This document shows, one piece after another, positions 49,418 to 63,275 of a stretch of DNA of 64,000 bases. Location of the stretch: NCBI RefSeq assembly GCF_004762045.1, contig NZ_SJOM01000007.1, positions 2,849,655 through 2,913,654 on the forward strand. Reading direction: 5' to 3'. The first letter of the stretch is position 1; every line of letters starts with the position of its first letter. Position numbers and translations under genes: made by a program. The stretch comes from Mycobacterium sp. DL99 (lineage in GTDB: Bacteria; Actinomycetota; Actinomycetes; Mycobacteriales; Mycobacteriaceae). Below the pieces are notes generated by a model. That model did no database searches, had not been told where the DNA came from, and saw nothing but the letters and a program-made list of their open reading frames with translations.

Positions 49418-50597
49418 TCGAGTCGGCGGTGGTGAACCATTTTCGCTCGGCATACCGACGAAAAGGCCGGCGCTGCATCCATTTCATCATCTGAGCCATT
49501 ACCGCTACGTCGCTGGACGACCTGGGGAGGTAGCCGTCGATACCCTGCGCCAGGGTCTGGCACCGGTCGATGTAAGGCCTCATCACCGCCTCATAGCGCA
49601 TCAGCGCGCCTGGGATCCGTTTGGCATCAAGGGATTCAGCCGGGCCGAGTTCGCAGGCCAGGACGTAAGCGCCGACCAGCGCCAGGCTGGTGCCCATACC
49701 CGACAGCGGTGAGGCGCAGTAGCCGGCGTCGCCGACGAGCGTCACCCGACCGTTCGAGATCGTCGGCATGTGCACCTGCAGGAAGGCATCGAAATAGAAG
49801 TCGTCTGCATGTTCTGCCGCCGCCAGCAACGCCTCGCAGTGCCAGCCGGCGTCAGCGAAATACCTTGCCAGCAACGCCCGTTGCTCATCAGGGTCGCGGC
49901 GGTCGAACGACAGCGGCTCAGATCGGAACGCCAATCCGGCTTTGCAGAGCGCCGAGTCGTGTGCTGGGCGCATCGACGCGTTGAGCCCGGGCTTCTGATA
50001 CATGAGATACCAGCCGTCCAGTCCGGCGGTGTCCGGGCCGGTGAACCAGGCGTTATAGCCGCCGAGCAGTTTGACGAATTGCTCCTCGGGACCGAACGCC
50101 AACCGGCGAACCGAGGAGTGTGGCCCGTCGGCCCCGACCACCAGATCCGCAGTCACCGTGGTGCCGTCGCTCAATACCGCCTCCATACCGCCGGGGCTTT
50201 GATGCAGCACGGTGATGCGGGTGCCGAATCGGTATTCGGCGCGCGCCCTGGTGGACTCGTACAGTGTGTCCACCAGATCACCGCGCAGGATCTCCAGCTT
50301 CGACACCACGCCGTTGCCGTGAAACGCCGTCACCGGCATCTCCGCGCGGCGGCTGCCGTCGGCGCGTACCCAGGCTATCCCTTGCTGGTCGATCAACCGG
50401 CGCTGCAGTTCGGCCATCAGACCCATCCGGGTCACCACGTCGCGACCGGCACCACGCAGGTCGACAGTCTGTCCGCCTGGCCGGATCCCTGGCGCGGATT
50501 CCACCACGATCACCCGGTATCCGAAATCGCTCAGCCAGTGGGCCAATGCAGGTCCGGCGATTCCGGCGCCGCTGACAAGAATGGTGGGCTGCTCCAT
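49383..50597 (-). CDS. FAD-dependent aromatic-type monooxygenase
   Basis: A 404-residue group A flavin hydroxylase. FAD-binding G-A-G-I-A-G-P-A-L-A (10-19), the second-half V-V-G-A-D-G-P-H-S-S-V-R near residue 155 and G-D-A-G-Y-C-A-S-P-L-S-G-M-G near 285 are all present. It resembles TetX-like and PHBH-family enzymes that use NAD(P)H and O2 on aromatic or polyketide-like substrates. No substrate genes are nearby. Confidence 0.9.
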   Translation of the reverse strand: MEQPTILVSGAGIAGPALAHWLSDFGYRVIVVESAPGIRPGGQTVDLRGAGRDVVTRMGLMAELQRRLIDQQGIAWVRADGSRRAEMPVTAFHGNGVVSKLEILRGDLVDTLYESTRARAEYRFGTRITVLHQSPGGMEAVLSDGTTVTADLVVGADGPHSSVRRLAFGPEEQFVKLLGGYNAWFTGPDTAGLDGWYLMYQKPGLNASMRPAHDSALCKAGLAFRSEPLSFDRRDPDEQRALLARYFADAGWHCEALLAAAEHADDFYFDAFLQVHMPTISNGRVTLVGDAGYCASPLSGMGTSLALVGAYVLACELGPAESLDAKRIPGALMRYEAVMRPYIDRCQTLAQGIDGYLPRSSSDVAVMAQMMKWMQRRPFRRYAERKWFTTADSINLPDYPLPVG

Positions 50598-50642
50598 GCG
50601 CCACAGCGTATGCGCCGCTGTGACGGTGAGCCGATCAGTCGC

Positions 50643-51854
50643 TCAGAGATCGAGCGCCTGATACGTGCGGCGGACGAATCGGGGTTGTGCGGTCTGCAGT
50701 TTGGCCGTTGAGGTGTTGCCGCTGACAGCGGCGGCGTCCACCGACAGATTCGGATGGTTCTGAACCAGATAGATCAGGATCAGATCCGCCGAAGGGTCGG
50801 CCTGCCACCAGGTTCCATAGGCGCCGGGCCAGCTGAATGTGCCCGGTCCGCCCGGCCCGAACAATTGGCGCGACTTCGCCGTGTCGGTCACCACCGAGAG
50901 GTTCAGGCCGAAGCCCCGGCCGACCCAGAACGGCGCCCCGAGGAACTGGAACTGCTTCTGTTCGGCGGTCAACCGGTCGGTACGCATCACCCGTACCGAC
51001 TCCTCGGACAGCACGCGTACGCCGTCGGCCGTGCCGCCGCCCAACAACATCCGGGCGAACTTCAAATAGTCGTCGGCGGTGGAGAACAACCCCGCCCCGC
51101 CCGTGCAGAACGGGGGATCGGTGATCGGTGCCGGACCCATCACATCGTGGGTCAGGGTGTTGTCGGCGGTCAGTTGGTACATCGTCGCCGCCCGCCGCCG
51201 GCCGGCCGCGTCGACAGAGAAGCCAGTGTCGACCATGCCGAGCGGGGCGAAAATGCGCTCGGACAGCACCTGGGCCAACGGCTTGCCCTCGATCCGGGAC
51301 AGCGCGATTCCCAGCACATCGGTGGAGTGACTGTAGGTGAGCCGGTCACCGGGCTGATGCGCCAGTGGCAGCTTGGCCACCTCGGCCAGCCAGCGGTCCT
51401 GGTCCTGGCGCAGCGACAACTTGCCGTATGCCGACGCCAGCGGACCCAGCACCGAGAACACATAGGCCAGGCCGCTGCGGTGGGTCATCAGATCATCGAA
51501 GGTGATGGGCCGGCGCGCGGGCTCGGTGCGGTCGAGCGGACCGCGCGGATCACGCAGCACACGCATGTCCGCCAGTTCGGGCAGCCATTTGGTCACCGGC
51601 TCGTTCAGGGCCAGCTTGCCCTCCTCAGCCAACGCCATCGCCGCGGCCACCGTCACAGGCTTTGTCATCGAGGCGATCCGGAAGACGGTGTCGCGCTGCA
51701 TCGGCAGCCCTGCGTCGACGTCGCGGTGCCCCAGGGCGTTGACCTGCAGGACCTTGCCTGCCTGCCACACCAGCGTTACCGCGCCGGCCAGCAGTCCGGC
51801 GTCGATGGCCTCACGGATGGACGATTGGTTGCCGTCGAGGTTCACCCGGGCCAC
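50643..51854 (-). CDS. Serine hydrolase, beta-lactamase class C / EstB-like
   Basis: A 403-residue protein of the class C beta-lactamase superfamily. The nucleophile motif is S-M-T-K (S62-K65). The second motif is Y-S-H (in L-T-Y-S-H-S-T-D), where the class has Y-x-N. The third region is W-P-G-A-Y-G-T-W-W-Q-A-D-P near residue 360, as in EstB-type esterases rather than K-T-G lactamases. An esterase is therefore more likely than a lactamase. GTG 51854; the longer open frame upstream is low-complexity and unconserved. No signal peptide. Confidence 0.88.
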   Translation of the reverse strand: MARVNLDGNQSSIREAIDAGLLAGAVTLVWQAGKVLQVNALGHRDVDAGLPMQRDTVFRIASMTKPVTVAAAMALAEEGKLALNEPVTKWLPELADMRVLRDPRGPLDRTEPARRPITFDDLMTHRSGLAYVFSVLGPLASAYGKLSLRQDQDRWLAEVAKLPLAHQPGDRLTYSHSTDVLGIALSRIEGKPLAQVLSERIFAPLGMVDTGFSVDAAGRRRAATMYQLTADNTLTHDVMGPAPITDPPFCTGGAGLFSTADDYLKFARMLLGGGTADGVRVLSEESVRVMRTDRLTAEQKQFQFLGAPFWVGRGFGLNLSVVTDTAKSRQLFGPGGPGTFSWPGAYGTWWQADPSADLILIYLVQNHPNLSVDAAAVSGNTSTAKLQTAQPRFVRRTYQALDL

Positions 51855-51973
51855 GTTAGCGGCCCCCTGGAAGGCTCGGCAGTCCAGTCTCCGGGCCCTG
51901 CCGGGCATTCCCCACAAGAATCGCCGCGGCTTGGGCGATACTTCCCTGGCGGATATGGCGTGAGAAGAGGCTG

Positions 51974-53320
51974 ATGACCCAGCAGGACCAGATCGACGGC
52001 GACCCAAGCTCGGGCTCCACACCCGAGCCCCACCCCATGAAGCGGGTGGCATTCGCCAGCTTTGTCGGCACCGCGATCGAGTTCTACGACTTCTACATCT
52101 ACGGCACCGCCGCGGCGCTGATCTTTCCTCACGTGTTCTTCCCGAACATGGGTCCCACGATGGCGACCATCTCCTCACTCGGCACGTTCGCGGTCGCGTT
52201 CCTGTCCCGCCCGATCGGTGCCGCGGTGTTCGGCCATTTCGGAGATCGACTGGGCCGCAAGAAGACTCTGATCGCGACGCTGTTGATCATGGGTCTGTCG
52301 ACCATCTGCGTCGGGTTGGTGCCCAGCGCGGCGACGATCGGCGTCGCCGCGCCGATCATCCTGCTGGTGCTGCGACTGATGCAGGGCTTCGCCGTCGGCG
52401 GAGAATGGGCCGGGTCGGCGCTGCTGAGCGCCGAGTACGCGCCGGTCGGAAAGCGCGGCATGTACGGGATGTTCACCCAACTCGGTGCGGGCGCCGGGCT
52501 CGCGGTGAGCAACCTGGTGGTCTTCATCGTCAGCCTGACCGTCGGCGAGAAGAGCGCGGTGTTCCTGGACTGGGGCTGGCGGCTGCCGTTCCTGTTCAGC
52601 GCAGTACTGCTGATCGTGGCGCTGTACGTGCGGCTGAGCATCGACGAGACGCCGGTCTTCGCCCGCGAGCAGGTGACCGGCGGTGTGCCCAAGGCGCCGC
52701 TGAGCGAACTGTTCCGGACTCAGAGCCGACAGGTGGCGCTCGCGGCGGGCTGCATGGTCGGCATCTTCACCATGAGCTTCCTGGGCGGCACCTACCTGAT
52801 GAGCTACGCCAGCACCCGCATCGGGCACCCGCGCAGCCTCATCCTCGGCGTCGGCGTGCTCGCCGGCGTCGCGCTGATGATCTTCTCGGCGATTTCGGCG
52901 GTGCTGTGCGACCGGTACGGCCGCCGGCGCGTCATTCTCGCCGGCTTCGGGCTGGCCCTGCCATGGGCGTTCGTGGTGATGCCGCTGATCGACTCCGGTT
53001 CACCGGTGGGCTTCGCGGTGGCGATCGCCGGCATCTTCTGCATCTTCGGCCTGTCCTACGGGCCGATCGGGTCGTTCCTGCCTGAGATCTTCGCCACGCG
53101 TTACCGCTACACCGGCGCGGGTCTCTCGTTCAACCTGGCCGGCATCGTCGGCGGGGCAATTCCACCGTTGGTCGCCGGAGTGCTGGTGGCCACGCTGGGT
53201 AGCTGGGCTGTCGGGGCGATGATGGCGGCTTTCGTCGTCGTCAGCATCGTCTCGACCGTGCTGCTGCCCGAGACAAAGGGAACCGAACTGGACGCCGTAC
53301 CGAGAGACTCTGCGAGGTGA
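51974..53320 (+). CDS. MFS transporter, metabolite:H+ symporter (MHS) family
   Basis: A 448-residue, twelve-helix transporter. The MHS signature is clear: F-A-S-F-V-G-T-A-I-E-F-Y-D-F-Y-I-Y-G near residues 27-44, G-H-F-G-D-R-L-G-R-K-K-T near 83 (the major facilitator loop), and R-L-M-Q-G-F-A-V-G-G-E-W near 137. Relatives carry shikimate, proline/betaine, citrate or ketoglutarate. It follows a minus-strand hydrolase and precedes the pyr operon; substrate not known. Confidence 0.93.
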   Translation: MTQQDQIDGDPSSGSTPEPHPMKRVAFASFVGTAIEFYDFYIYGTAAALIFPHVFFPNMGPTMATISSLGTFAVAFLSRPIGAAVFGHFGDRLGRKKTLIATLLIMGLSTICVGLVPSAATIGVAAPIILLVLRLMQGFAVGGEWAGSALLSAEYAPVGKRGMYGMFTQLGAGAGLAVSNLVVFIVSLTVGEKSAVFLDWGWRLPFLFSAVLLIVALYVRLSIDETPVFAREQVTGGVPKAPLSELFRTQSRQVALAAGCMVGIFTMSFLGGTYLMSYASTRIGHPRSLILGVGVLAGVALMIFSAISAVLCDRYGRRRVILAGFGLALPWAFVVMPLIDSGSPVGFAVAIAGIFCIFGLSYGPIGSFLPEIFATRYRYTGAGLSFNLAGIVGGAIPPLVAGVLVATLGSWAVGAMMAAFVVVSIVSTVLLPETKGTELDAVPRDSAR

Positions 53321-53382
53321 CCGTGGCGGGCCGGGTGTTTGCGGCCTGCTAAGCTACCCCGCAGTTCGACGTCCTTTAACGA

Positions 53383-53400
53383 TCCGTCCCGAGAGGCGGA
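53383..53400 (+). promoter_or_regulatory. PyrR-type leader hairpin upstream of pyrR
   Basis: TCCGTCC-CGAGA-GGCGGA forms a short stem with a purine-rich GAGAGG loop region, just before the AAGGAGGT ribosome site at 53402 and ATG 53422. The CCCGAGAGG core resembles the PyrR-binding loop of pyr leaders. M. smegmatis is known to control its pyr operon by PyrR-dependent translational repression, and this hairpin placement fits that model. Confidence 0.68.
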
Positions 53401-53421
53401 GAAGGAGGTCAGGGTCACCTC

Positions 53422-53979
53422 ATGGGCTCTTCAAGTGCCGACCGGGAATTGTTGTCTGCGGCGGACGTCGGCCGCACCATTTCCCGGATCGCCCATCAGA
53501 TCATCGAAAAGACCGCTCTTGACGATCCCGCCGAACGTGAGCGGGTCGTTCTCCTCGGCATCCCCACGCGGGGCGTGACGCTGGCCACGCGCCTGGCCGC
53601 CAAGATCAGTGAGTTCGCCGATGTGGCGTTGCCGGTCGGTGCCTTGGATATCACGCTCTACCGCGACGACCTCAACTTCAAGCCGCCGCGGCCGTTGGCG
53701 GCAACGTCCATCCCGCCCGGCGGCATCGATGACGCCGTGGTGATCCTCGTCGACGACGTCCTGTACTCGGGGCGGTCGGTGCGCTCGGCGCTGGATGCCT
53801 TGCGCGACATCGGCCGTCCGCGGGTGGTGCAGCTCGCGGTGCTGGTCGACCGCGGCCACCGGGAGCTGCCGGTCCGCGCCGATTACGTTGGTAAGAACGT
53901 GCCGACGTCCCGCACCGAGAGTGTCCATGTGTTGCTGTCCGAGGATGACGACCGTGATGGGGTGGTGATTTCGAAATGA
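53422..53979 (+). CDS. pyrR: Bifunctional pyr operon regulator / uracil phosphoribosyltransferase
   Basis: A 185-residue PRTase-fold protein. The PRPP-binding motif is [14 protein letters not shown] near residues 107-120. R-G-V-T-L-A-T-R-L near 50 and D-I-T-L-Y-R-D-D-L near 74 complete the PyrR pattern. It binds pyr mRNA when UMP is high and represses the operon; it can also salvage uracil. First gene of the operon, with the leader hairpin just upstream; ATGA overlap with pyrB. Confidence 0.97.
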   Translation: MGSSSADRELLSAADVGRTISRIAHQIIEKTALDDPAERERVVLLGIPTRGVTLATRLAAKISEFADVALPVGALDITLYRDDLNFKPPRPLAATSIPPGGIDDAVVILVDDVLYSGRSVRSALDALRDIGRPRVVQLAVLVDRGHRELPVRADYVGKNVPTSRTESVHVLLSEDDDRDGVVISK

Positions 53980-54932
53980 CGACACGTCATCTCCTATCGG
54001 CGCAGGATCTCACCCGGGATGACGCGACGGCGATCCTCGATGACGCCGACCGCTTCCGTGAGGCGCTGCTGGGCCGTGAGGTCAAGAAGCTGCCGACATT
54101 GCGCGGCCGGACCGTCATCACGATGTTCTACGAGAACTCCACCCGGACCCGGGTGTCGTTCGAGGTCGCGGGGAAGTGGATGAGCGCCGACGTGATCAAC
54201 GTCAGCTCCTCGGGATCCTCTGTGGCCAAAGGGGAGTCGCTGCGCGACACCGCGCTGACCCTGCGTGCGGCCGGGGCCGATGCCCTGATCATCCGCCACC
54301 CGGCCTCGGGTGCCGCTCAGCAGCTCGCCGAATGGACCGCCGAGGAGGGCGGCGGCGGACCCAGCGTGATCAACGCCGGCGACGGTACGCACGAGCATCC
54401 GACCCAGGCGCTGCTCGACGCCTTGACCATCCGCCAACGCCTGGGCTCCATCGAGGGCAAGCGTGTGGTGATCGTCGGCGACGTGCTGCACAGCAGGGTG
54501 GCCCGGTCGAACGTGTCGCTGCTGGCGACCCTGGGTGCCGAGGTGGTGCTGGTCGCGCCGCCGACGCTGCTGCCGGTTGGGGTGTCCGGGTGGCCGGTCA
54601 CGGTGTCGCACGACCTCGATGCCGAACTGCCCGCCGCCGACGCGGTGTTGATGCTGCGGGTCCAGGCCGAGCGGATGAACGGTGCGTTCTTCCCGTCCGC
54701 ACGTGAGTATTCGGTGCGCTACGGGCTGTCGGAGAAGCGCCAGGCCATGCTGCCCGGCAACGCCGTGGTGCTGCACCCGGGACCGATGCTGCGCGGCATG
54801 GAGATCGCGTTCCCGGTCGCCGATTCCTCGCAATCGGCCGTTCTGCAACAGGTTTCAAATGGTGTTCACGTGCGGATGGCGGTGCTGTTCCATCTGCTGG
54901 TGGGCGCGGATCGGGAGGCGATCAGCGTATGA
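53976..54932 (+). CDS. pyrB: Aspartate carbamoyltransferase catalytic subunit
   Basis: A 318-residue enzyme joining carbamoyl phosphate to aspartate. The carbamoyl-phosphate site is [12 protein letters not shown] near residues 51-62, with K-G-E-S near 88, H-P-T-Q-A-L-L-D near 138 and H-P-G-P-M near 269. No pyrI regulatory subunit follows, as usual in actinobacteria. ATGA overlaps at both ends. Confidence 0.98.
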   Translation: MTTRHLLSAQDLTRDDATAILDDADRFREALLGREVKKLPTLRGRTVITMFYENSTRTRVSFEVAGKWMSADVINVSSSGSSVAKGESLRDTALTLRAAGADALIIRHPASGAAQQLAEWTAEEGGGGPSVINAGDGTHEHPTQALLDALTIRQRLGSIEGKRVVIVGDVLHSRVARSNVSLLATLGAEVVLVAPPTLLPVGVSGWPVTVSHDLDAELPAADAVLMLRVQAERMNGAFFPSAREYSVRYGLSEKRQAMLPGNAVVLHPGPMLRGMEIAFPVADSSQSAVLQQVSNGVHVRMAVLFHLLVGADREAISV

Positions 54933-56248
54933 CGAAACACATCGCAGGCTCGAATCCGCCGGTCCTCATCCGCGGGGTCCGTCTCTACGGTGAGGGTGAC
55001 GCGCTCGACGTGTTGATCGCCGATGGGCAGATCGCCGAGATCGGTTCGGCCCTCAAGGCTCCCGAGGATGCCGAGGTGATCGAAGCTGCCGGCCAGGTGC
55101 TGCTGCCTGGCTTCGTCGATCTGCACACCCATCTGCGCGAGCCCGGCCGCGAATACGCCGAGGACATCGAAACAGGTTCCGCCGCAGCGGCTCTGGGTGG
55201 CTACACCGCGGTGTTCGCGATGGCCAACACCGATCCGGTCGCCGATTCCGCGGTGGTCACCGACCACGTGTGGAACCGCGGCCAGCAGGTGGGCCTGGTC
55301 GACGTGCACCCGGTCGGTGCGGTCACGGTCGGCCTCAAAGGCAAGCAGCTCACCGAGATGGGCCTGATGGCCGATGGTGTCGGCCAGGTGCGGATGTTCT
55401 CCGACGACGGTTTGTGCGTCGACGATCCGCTGGTGATGCGGCGGGCGCTGGAGTACGCCACCGGCCTCGGCGTGCTCATCGCCCAGCACGCTGAAGAGCC
55501 GCGGCTGACCGTCGGCGCCGTCGCCCATGAAGGGCCGAACGCGGCCCGGCTGGGTTTGGCGGGTTGGCCACGCGCGGCCGAAGAGTCGATCGTGGCCCGG
55601 GACGCGATCCTGGCCCGTGACGCCGGCGCCCGGGTGCACATCTGCCATGCGTCCACCGCCGGCACCGTGGAGTTGCTGAAATGGGCCAAGGCACAAGGTA
55701 TTTCCATCACCGCAGAGGTCACCCCGCATCATCTGCTGCTCGATGACGGCCGGTTGGCCAGCTATGACGGACGCAACCGCGTCAACCCGCCGCTGCGGGA
55801 ATCCAGTGACGCCGTGGCGTTGCGTCAGGCCCTGGCCGACGGCGTCATCGACTGTGTTGCCACCGACCATGCCCCGCACGCCGAGCACGAGAAGTGCTGC
55901 GAGTTCTCGGTAGCCCGCCCGGGCATGCTCGGCCTGCAGACCGCGCTGTCCGTGGTGGCCGAAACCATGGTGCGTCCCGGCCTGCTGACCTGGCGCGGCG
56001 TCGCCAAGGTGATGAGCGAGGCGCCCGCTGCGATCGTCGGTCTGCCCGATCAGGGCCGGCCGCTGGAGGTGGGGGAGCCCGCCAACCTCACCGTGATCGA
56101 TCCCGACGCGACCTGGACGGTGGAAGGCGACGAGCTGGCCAGCCGCTCGGACAACACGCCTTTCGAATCGATGACGCTGCCGGCGACCGTGACCGCCACG
56201 CTGCTGCGCGGCAAGATCACCGCCCTGGACGGGAAGTGTCCGCGTTGA
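54929..56248 (+). CDS. pyrC: Dihydroorotase
   Basis: A 439-residue type I dihydroorotase. The metal-binding [10 protein letters not shown] is near residue 63, M-A-N-T-D-P near 99, D-D-G-L near 156, and A-T-D-H-A-P-H near 312 carries the catalytic Asp. It closes carbamoyl-aspartate to dihydroorotate. The start overlaps the pyrB stop. Confidence 0.98.
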   Translation: MTKHIAGSNPPVLIRGVRLYGEGDALDVLIADGQIAEIGSALKAPEDAEVIEAAGQVLLPGFVDLHTHLREPGREYAEDIETGSAAAALGGYTAVFAMANTDPVADSAVVTDHVWNRGQQVGLVDVHPVGAVTVGLKGKQLTEMGLMADGVGQVRMFSDDGLCVDDPLVMRRALEYATGLGVLIAQHAEEPRLTVGAVAHEGPNAARLGLAGWPRAAEESIVARDAILARDAGARVHICHASTAGTVELLKWAKAQGISITAEVTPHHLLLDDGRLASYDGRNRVNPPLRESSDAVALRQALADGVIDCVATDHAPHAEHEKCCEFSVARPGMLGLQTALSVVAETMVRPGLLTWRGVAKVMSEAPAAIVGLPDQGRPLEVGEPANLTVIDPDATWTVEGDELASRSDNTPFESMTLPATVTATLLRGKITALDGKCPR

Positions 56249-56745
56249 ACACTCCCACGCTGATCGCGTCGCTGGTGCTGGCCGCCGTGCTGGCCGTGCT
56301 GATCGCGTTCCTGATCCGGCAGATGATGCGCGGCTGGTTGCATCGTGCGCAGCGCCAGGCCGAGCTGATCGGCACGCTGCCGACGCTGCCCGACACCGTC
56401 GGTGCGGCGACGATCGCGGCCACCAAAGGGATGTACGTCGGCAGCACGCTGGTTCCGCACTGGAACGACAAGGTCGCCGCGGGGGATCTGGGCTTTCGCA
56501 CCAAGGCGGTGCTGACCCGCTATCCCGAGGGAATCATGATGCAGCGCAGCGGTGCCGGGCCGATCTGGATCCCTGCCGAGTCGGTCACCGCGATCAGGAC
56601 TGAACGCGGAATCGCAGGCAAGGCACTGACTTACGACGGAATCTTGGCCATCAGGTGGCGGCTGCCCTCGGGCACCGAGATCGATACCGGGTTCCGTGCC
56701 GACAATCGCGCAGAGTACGACCGCTGGCTGGAGGAAGAGGCATGA
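56245..56745 (+). CDS. Membrane-anchored PH-like domain protein within the pyr operon
   Basis: A 166-residue protein with one N-terminal membrane helix ([17 protein letters not shown] near residues 8-24). A small beta-rich domain follows ([28 protein letters not shown]), resembling bacterial PH-like domains. The position matches M. tuberculosis Rv1382, between pyrC and carA. TTG 56245 gives a TTGA overlap; GTG 56236 is an equally possible start. Function unknown; carA overlaps its stop by ATGA. Confidence 0.82.
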   Translation: MNTPTLIASLVLAAVLAVLIAFLIRQMMRGWLHRAQRQAELIGTLPTLPDTVGAATIAATKGMYVGSTLVPHWNDKVAAGDLGFRTKAVLTRYPEGIMMQRSGAGPIWIPAESVTAIRTERGIAGKALTYDGILAIRWRLPSGTEIDTGFRADNRAEYDRWLEEEA

Positions 56746-57878
56746 CGAGCAACAAGAGCAACGAAAAGGCGGTCCTGGTACTCGAGGACGGGCGCGTCTT
56801 CACCGGTACGACGTTCGGGGCGGTCGGGCAGACCCTCGGCGAGGCGGTGTTCTCCACAGGCATGTCGGGCTACCAGGAGACGCTCACCGATCCCAGCTAC
56901 CACGGCCAGATCGTGGTCGCGACCGCTCCGCAGATCGGCAACACGGGCTGGAACACCGAGGACGGCGAAAGCCGTGACGACAAGATCTGGGTGGCCGGTT
57001 ACGCCGTGCGCGACCCTTCGCCGCGTGCGTCGAACTGGCGGGCCAGCGGAACTCTCGACGACGAGTTGGTTCGGCAGGGCATCGTGGGCATCGCCGGGAT
57101 CGACACCCGGGCGGTGGTGCGCCACCTGCGCACGCGCGGGTCGATGAAGGCCGGGGTGTTCTCCGGCGCCGCCTTGGCGGGGACCGACGAGCTGGTGGCC
57201 CGCGTTCTCGACCAGCCCTCGATGCTGGGCGCGGATCTGGCCGGTCAGGTCAGCACCGAGAGCTCCTACATCGTGGAACCCGAAGGCGGTCACCGGTTTA
57301 CGGTCGCCGCGGTTGACCTGGGCATCAAGACCAACACCCCCCGCAACTTCGCCCGGCGCGGGATCCGCAGCCACGTCCTGCCGTCGTCGGTGACCTTCGA
57401 TCAGATCGCCGACCTCAAACCCGACGGGGTGTTCCTGTCCAACGGCCCCGGTGACCCGGCCACCGCCGACCACATCGTCGCGGTGACCCGCGAGGTACTC
57501 AGTGCCGGAATCCCGTTGTTCGGCATCTGCTTCGGCAACCAGATCCTGGGCCGTGCGCTGGGCAGGTCCACCTACAAGATGGTGTTCGGCCACCGCGGCA
57601 TCAACATCCCGGTGATCGACCACATCACCGGCCGGGTGGCGATCACCGCCCAGAACCACGGCTTCGCGCTCGAAGGCGAAGCGGGCGAGACCTTCGACAC
57701 CCCCTTCGGCGCAGCCGAGGTCAGCCACACCTGTGCCAACGACGGTGTGGTGGAAGGGATCCGGCTGGCCGACGGCCGGGCGTTCTCAGTCCAGTACCAC
57801 CCGGAGGCCGCGGCCGGACCACACGACGCGGAGTACCTGTTCGACCAGTTCGTCGACCTGATGGCAGGAGAGAAGTAG
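56742..57878 (+). CDS. carA: Carbamoyl-phosphate synthase small (glutaminase) subunit
   Basis: A 378-residue subunit that hydrolyses glutamine and channels ammonia to CarB. The N-terminal domain opens [14 protein letters not shown]. The class I amidotransferase domain has the nucleophile elbow F-G-I-C-F-G-N-Q near residue 258 and H-P-E near 347. ATG 56742 overlaps the upstream stop. Confidence 0.98.
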   Translation: MTSNKSNEKAVLVLEDGRVFTGTTFGAVGQTLGEAVFSTGMSGYQETLTDPSYHGQIVVATAPQIGNTGWNTEDGESRDDKIWVAGYAVRDPSPRASNWRASGTLDDELVRQGIVGIAGIDTRAVVRHLRTRGSMKAGVFSGAALAGTDELVARVLDQPSMLGADLAGQVSTESSYIVEPEGGHRFTVAAVDLGIKTNTPRNFARRGIRSHVLPSSVTFDQIADLKPDGVFLSNGPGDPATADHIVAVTREVLSAGIPLFGICFGNQILGRALGRSTYKMVFGHRGINIPVIDHITGRVAITAQNHGFALEGEAGETFDTPFGAAEVSHTCANDGVVEGIRLADGRAFSVQYHPEAAAGPHDAEYLFDQFVDLMAGEK

Positions 57879-61232
<3,354 letters not shown>

Positions 61233-61234
61233 CC

Positions 61235-62047
61235 ATGGAGGCTTTCGGGCAACGGCTCGCCGATGCGGTGTCCGAGCGGGGGCCGTTGTGTCCCGGCATC
61301 GACCCGCACCCCGGGCTGCTGCAGGCGTGGGGGCTGTCCGCCGACGCCGACGGTCTGGCCGCGTTCAGCGACATCTGCGTGACGGCATTCGCCGGCTTCG
61401 CGATGGTCAAGCCGCAGGTGGCGTTTTTCGAGGCCTACGGCTCGGCGGGTTTCGCGGTGCTGGAGCGCACGATGGCTGCCCTGCGCGAGGCCGGGGTGCT
61501 GGTGCTGGCCGATGCCAAGCGTGGGGACATCGGCTCGACCATGGCTGCCTATGCCGCGGCCTGGGCCGGTGACTCGCCGCTGGCGGCCGACGCGGTGACC
61601 GCATCGCCGTATCTGGGCTTCGGTTCATTGCAGCCGCTGCTGGACATGGCCGCGGCCCATGGCCGGGGCGTGTTCGTGTTGGCCGCCACCTCCAATCCGG
61701 AGGGGGCGAGCGTGCAGCGCGCCATGGCCGGGTCACGCACCGTGGCGCAGTCCGTCGTCGACGATGTGGCCGCGGTGAACCAGGCTGCCGGCCGGCCCAT
61801 CGGCTCGGTGGGTGTGGTGGTCGGGGCGACGGTGACCGAACTGCCCGATCTCAGCGCGCTCGGTGGGCCGGTGCTGGTGCCCGGCGTCGGAGCTCAGGGC
61901 GGGCGCGCCGATGCGCTGGGCGGATTCGGCGGGGCCCGGCTGGTGCTGCCCACGGTGTCGCGCGAGGTGCTGCGGGCGGGCCCGGCGGTGGCGGATCTGC
62001 GTGCGGCGGCCGAGCGCCTGCGCGACGAAGTTGCCTATCTCGCCTGA
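61235..62047 (+). CDS. pyrF: Orotidine 5'-phosphate decarboxylase (type 2)
   Basis: A 270-residue TIM-barrel enzyme making UMP. The catalytic Lys/Asp array is in [12 protein letters not shown] near residue 92, and the substrate phosphate loop region is near V-P-G-V-G-A-Q-G-G near 212. ATG 61235 is 2 nt after the carB stop. This closes the operon; pyrD and pyrE are not here. The end overlaps the convergent DUF2330 gene by 13 nt. Confidence 0.97.
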   Translation: MEAFGQRLADAVSERGPLCPGIDPHPGLLQAWGLSADADGLAAFSDICVTAFAGFAMVKPQVAFFEAYGSAGFAVLERTMAALREAGVLVLADAKRGDIGSTMAAYAAAWAGDSPLAADAVTASPYLGFGSLQPLLDMAAAHGRGVFVLAATSNPEGASVQRAMAGSRTVAQSVVDDVAAVNQAAGRPIGSVGVVVGATVTELPDLSALGGPVLVPGVGAQGGRADALGGFGGARLVLPTVSREVLRAGPAVADLRAAAERLRDEVAYLA

Positions 62048-63096
62048 CGGCGGCCGCCGACCCTCACCACCCGTACGACGACGGCCACGGCACCGATGCC
62101 GGCAGCCACCAGCAGGGCCAGGCCGGTGAGGTCGCCCCGATCCCGTTCGCGGTAGATCACGGCCCGGTAGTCGTCGTCCGCCGCGGCAGCGGCGAAGCCG
62201 TAGTCGCCGTCGATCGACGCGGGGGAGTCGATCGTGTCGGTCCACCGGGTCAGGTAGTCACCCGCTTCGAGATACGGATCGAGCTCGCGCATCCGGCTCG
62301 ATATGCGTCCGGCGAACTGCAACTCGGGGTTGCGTCCGGAGACCGGGAGGGCGGTCGGATCCATCCGGTGGTCGGCCAGCACGTACAGGTCGACGGCGAG
62401 CGGAAGTTTCGCCGCGCGAGACAGGCGCATCGGGTAGATCACGGTGCCGGAGGCGAACGACAACCGTAATGGCTGCAGATCGCCGGTGAGGGACTGGCCG
62501 GCGGCGTCGGGAAACAGCTGAATGGCGACGATCTCCCAACCTCCGGCGACGTAGGGCGTGAGGTTGTCGGCCAGGCTGGGCGGCTGCGGAAATCCCTTCT
62601 CGGACAACCACGAGGCCAGAGCATGGGGATCGTCGGAGGCCAGCCGGGTGACGTTGAACGGCCCGAGTCGCTGCTGGCTGCGCACCGTCACCCTGTCGGG
62701 AGCGGCAGCGCTGACAAGGCCGCCGGCGCGCTGGGAGAACAACGTCGACAGCCAACCGAACCTCGGCCACCAGGAGTCGTGGTACTCGATACGTGGTGCC
62801 GACAGTGCGGACAATGCGCTGAAGACCGCCGGTTCGCCGAGCGTGACTTCGGCTTCCGACGGCACCGGCATGATCCAGGCCGCCTTCGATGAGCTGCCCC
62901 GCACGTTGAACGACATCAGGATGTCCTCGGTGACACCGTCCCACGCGACCAGGGCGCGCTCGTCGGCGACGCTGGCGCCCTCACGGTCGGGGATGTATGC
63001 GCCGCATCCACAAGCCCAGGCCGGGGCCGCGACGTTCGCTGTCAGCCCGATCAACAACAGGATGAGGACCGCACTGACAGACCGGATCACGGTCAT
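62035..63096 (-). CDS. Secreted/membrane-anchored DUF2330 protein
   Basis: A 353-residue protein with a signal peptide ending A-P-A-W-A-C-G-C-G near residue 30. A DUF2330 body follows (residues 30-310: [26 protein letters not shown]), and a C-terminal membrane helix ([16 protein letters not shown]) with a basic tail. It is probably anchored on the outer face of the membrane. Function unknown. A strong terminator on the same strand separates it from the upstream secreted protein. Confidence 0.87.
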   Translation of the reverse strand: MTVIRSVSAVLILLLIGLTANVAAPAWACGCGAYIPDREGASVADERALVAWDGVTEDILMSFNVRGSSSKAAWIMPVPSEAEVTLGEPAVFSALSALSAPRIEYHDSWWPRFGWLSTLFSQRAGGLVSAAAPDRVTVRSQQRLGPFNVTRLASDDPHALASWLSEKGFPQPPSLADNLTPYVAGGWEIVAIQLFPDAAGQSLTGDLQPLRLSFASGTVIYPMRLSRAAKLPLAVDLYVLADHRMDPTALPVSGRNPELQFAGRISSRMRELDPYLEAGDYLTRWTDTIDSPASIDGDYGFAAAAADDDYRAVIYRERDRGDLTGLALLVAAGIGAVAVVVRVVRVGGRRQAR

Positions 63097-63130
63097 ATCG
63101 TATGGGGTCGCAAGGCATCAACAGAACGGA

Positions 63131-63164
63131 AAAAGCGGACCGCGTGGGTGGCGGTCCGCCTTTT
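63131..63164 (-). terminator. Intrinsic terminator with U-tract on the minus strand
   Basis: Read on the minus strand, GCGGACCGC-CACCCAC-GCGGTCCGC is a perfect 9-bp stem followed by TTTTT. It lies 3' of the Gly/Pro-repeat gene and 5' of DUF2330, so it should separate their transcripts. A U-tract is uncommon in mycobacteria. Confidence 0.82.
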
Positions 63165-63275
63165 CGTCAGCACTGCACGGTTTGCCGCACCGGGCGGCCC
63201 GGTCCCTCCGACGAGAATTGCTCGGATGCAACCGGTTTGGTCAGCGCGCTGCCAGATACGGTGCGGCGCACCGGG

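Noticed and set aside
50643..51854. Calling the serine hydrolase a true beta-lactamase
   Set aside because: The second motif is Y-S-H rather than Y-x-N, and the third region is the EstB-type W-x-G-A-Y-G-T rather than K-T-G, with no signal peptide.
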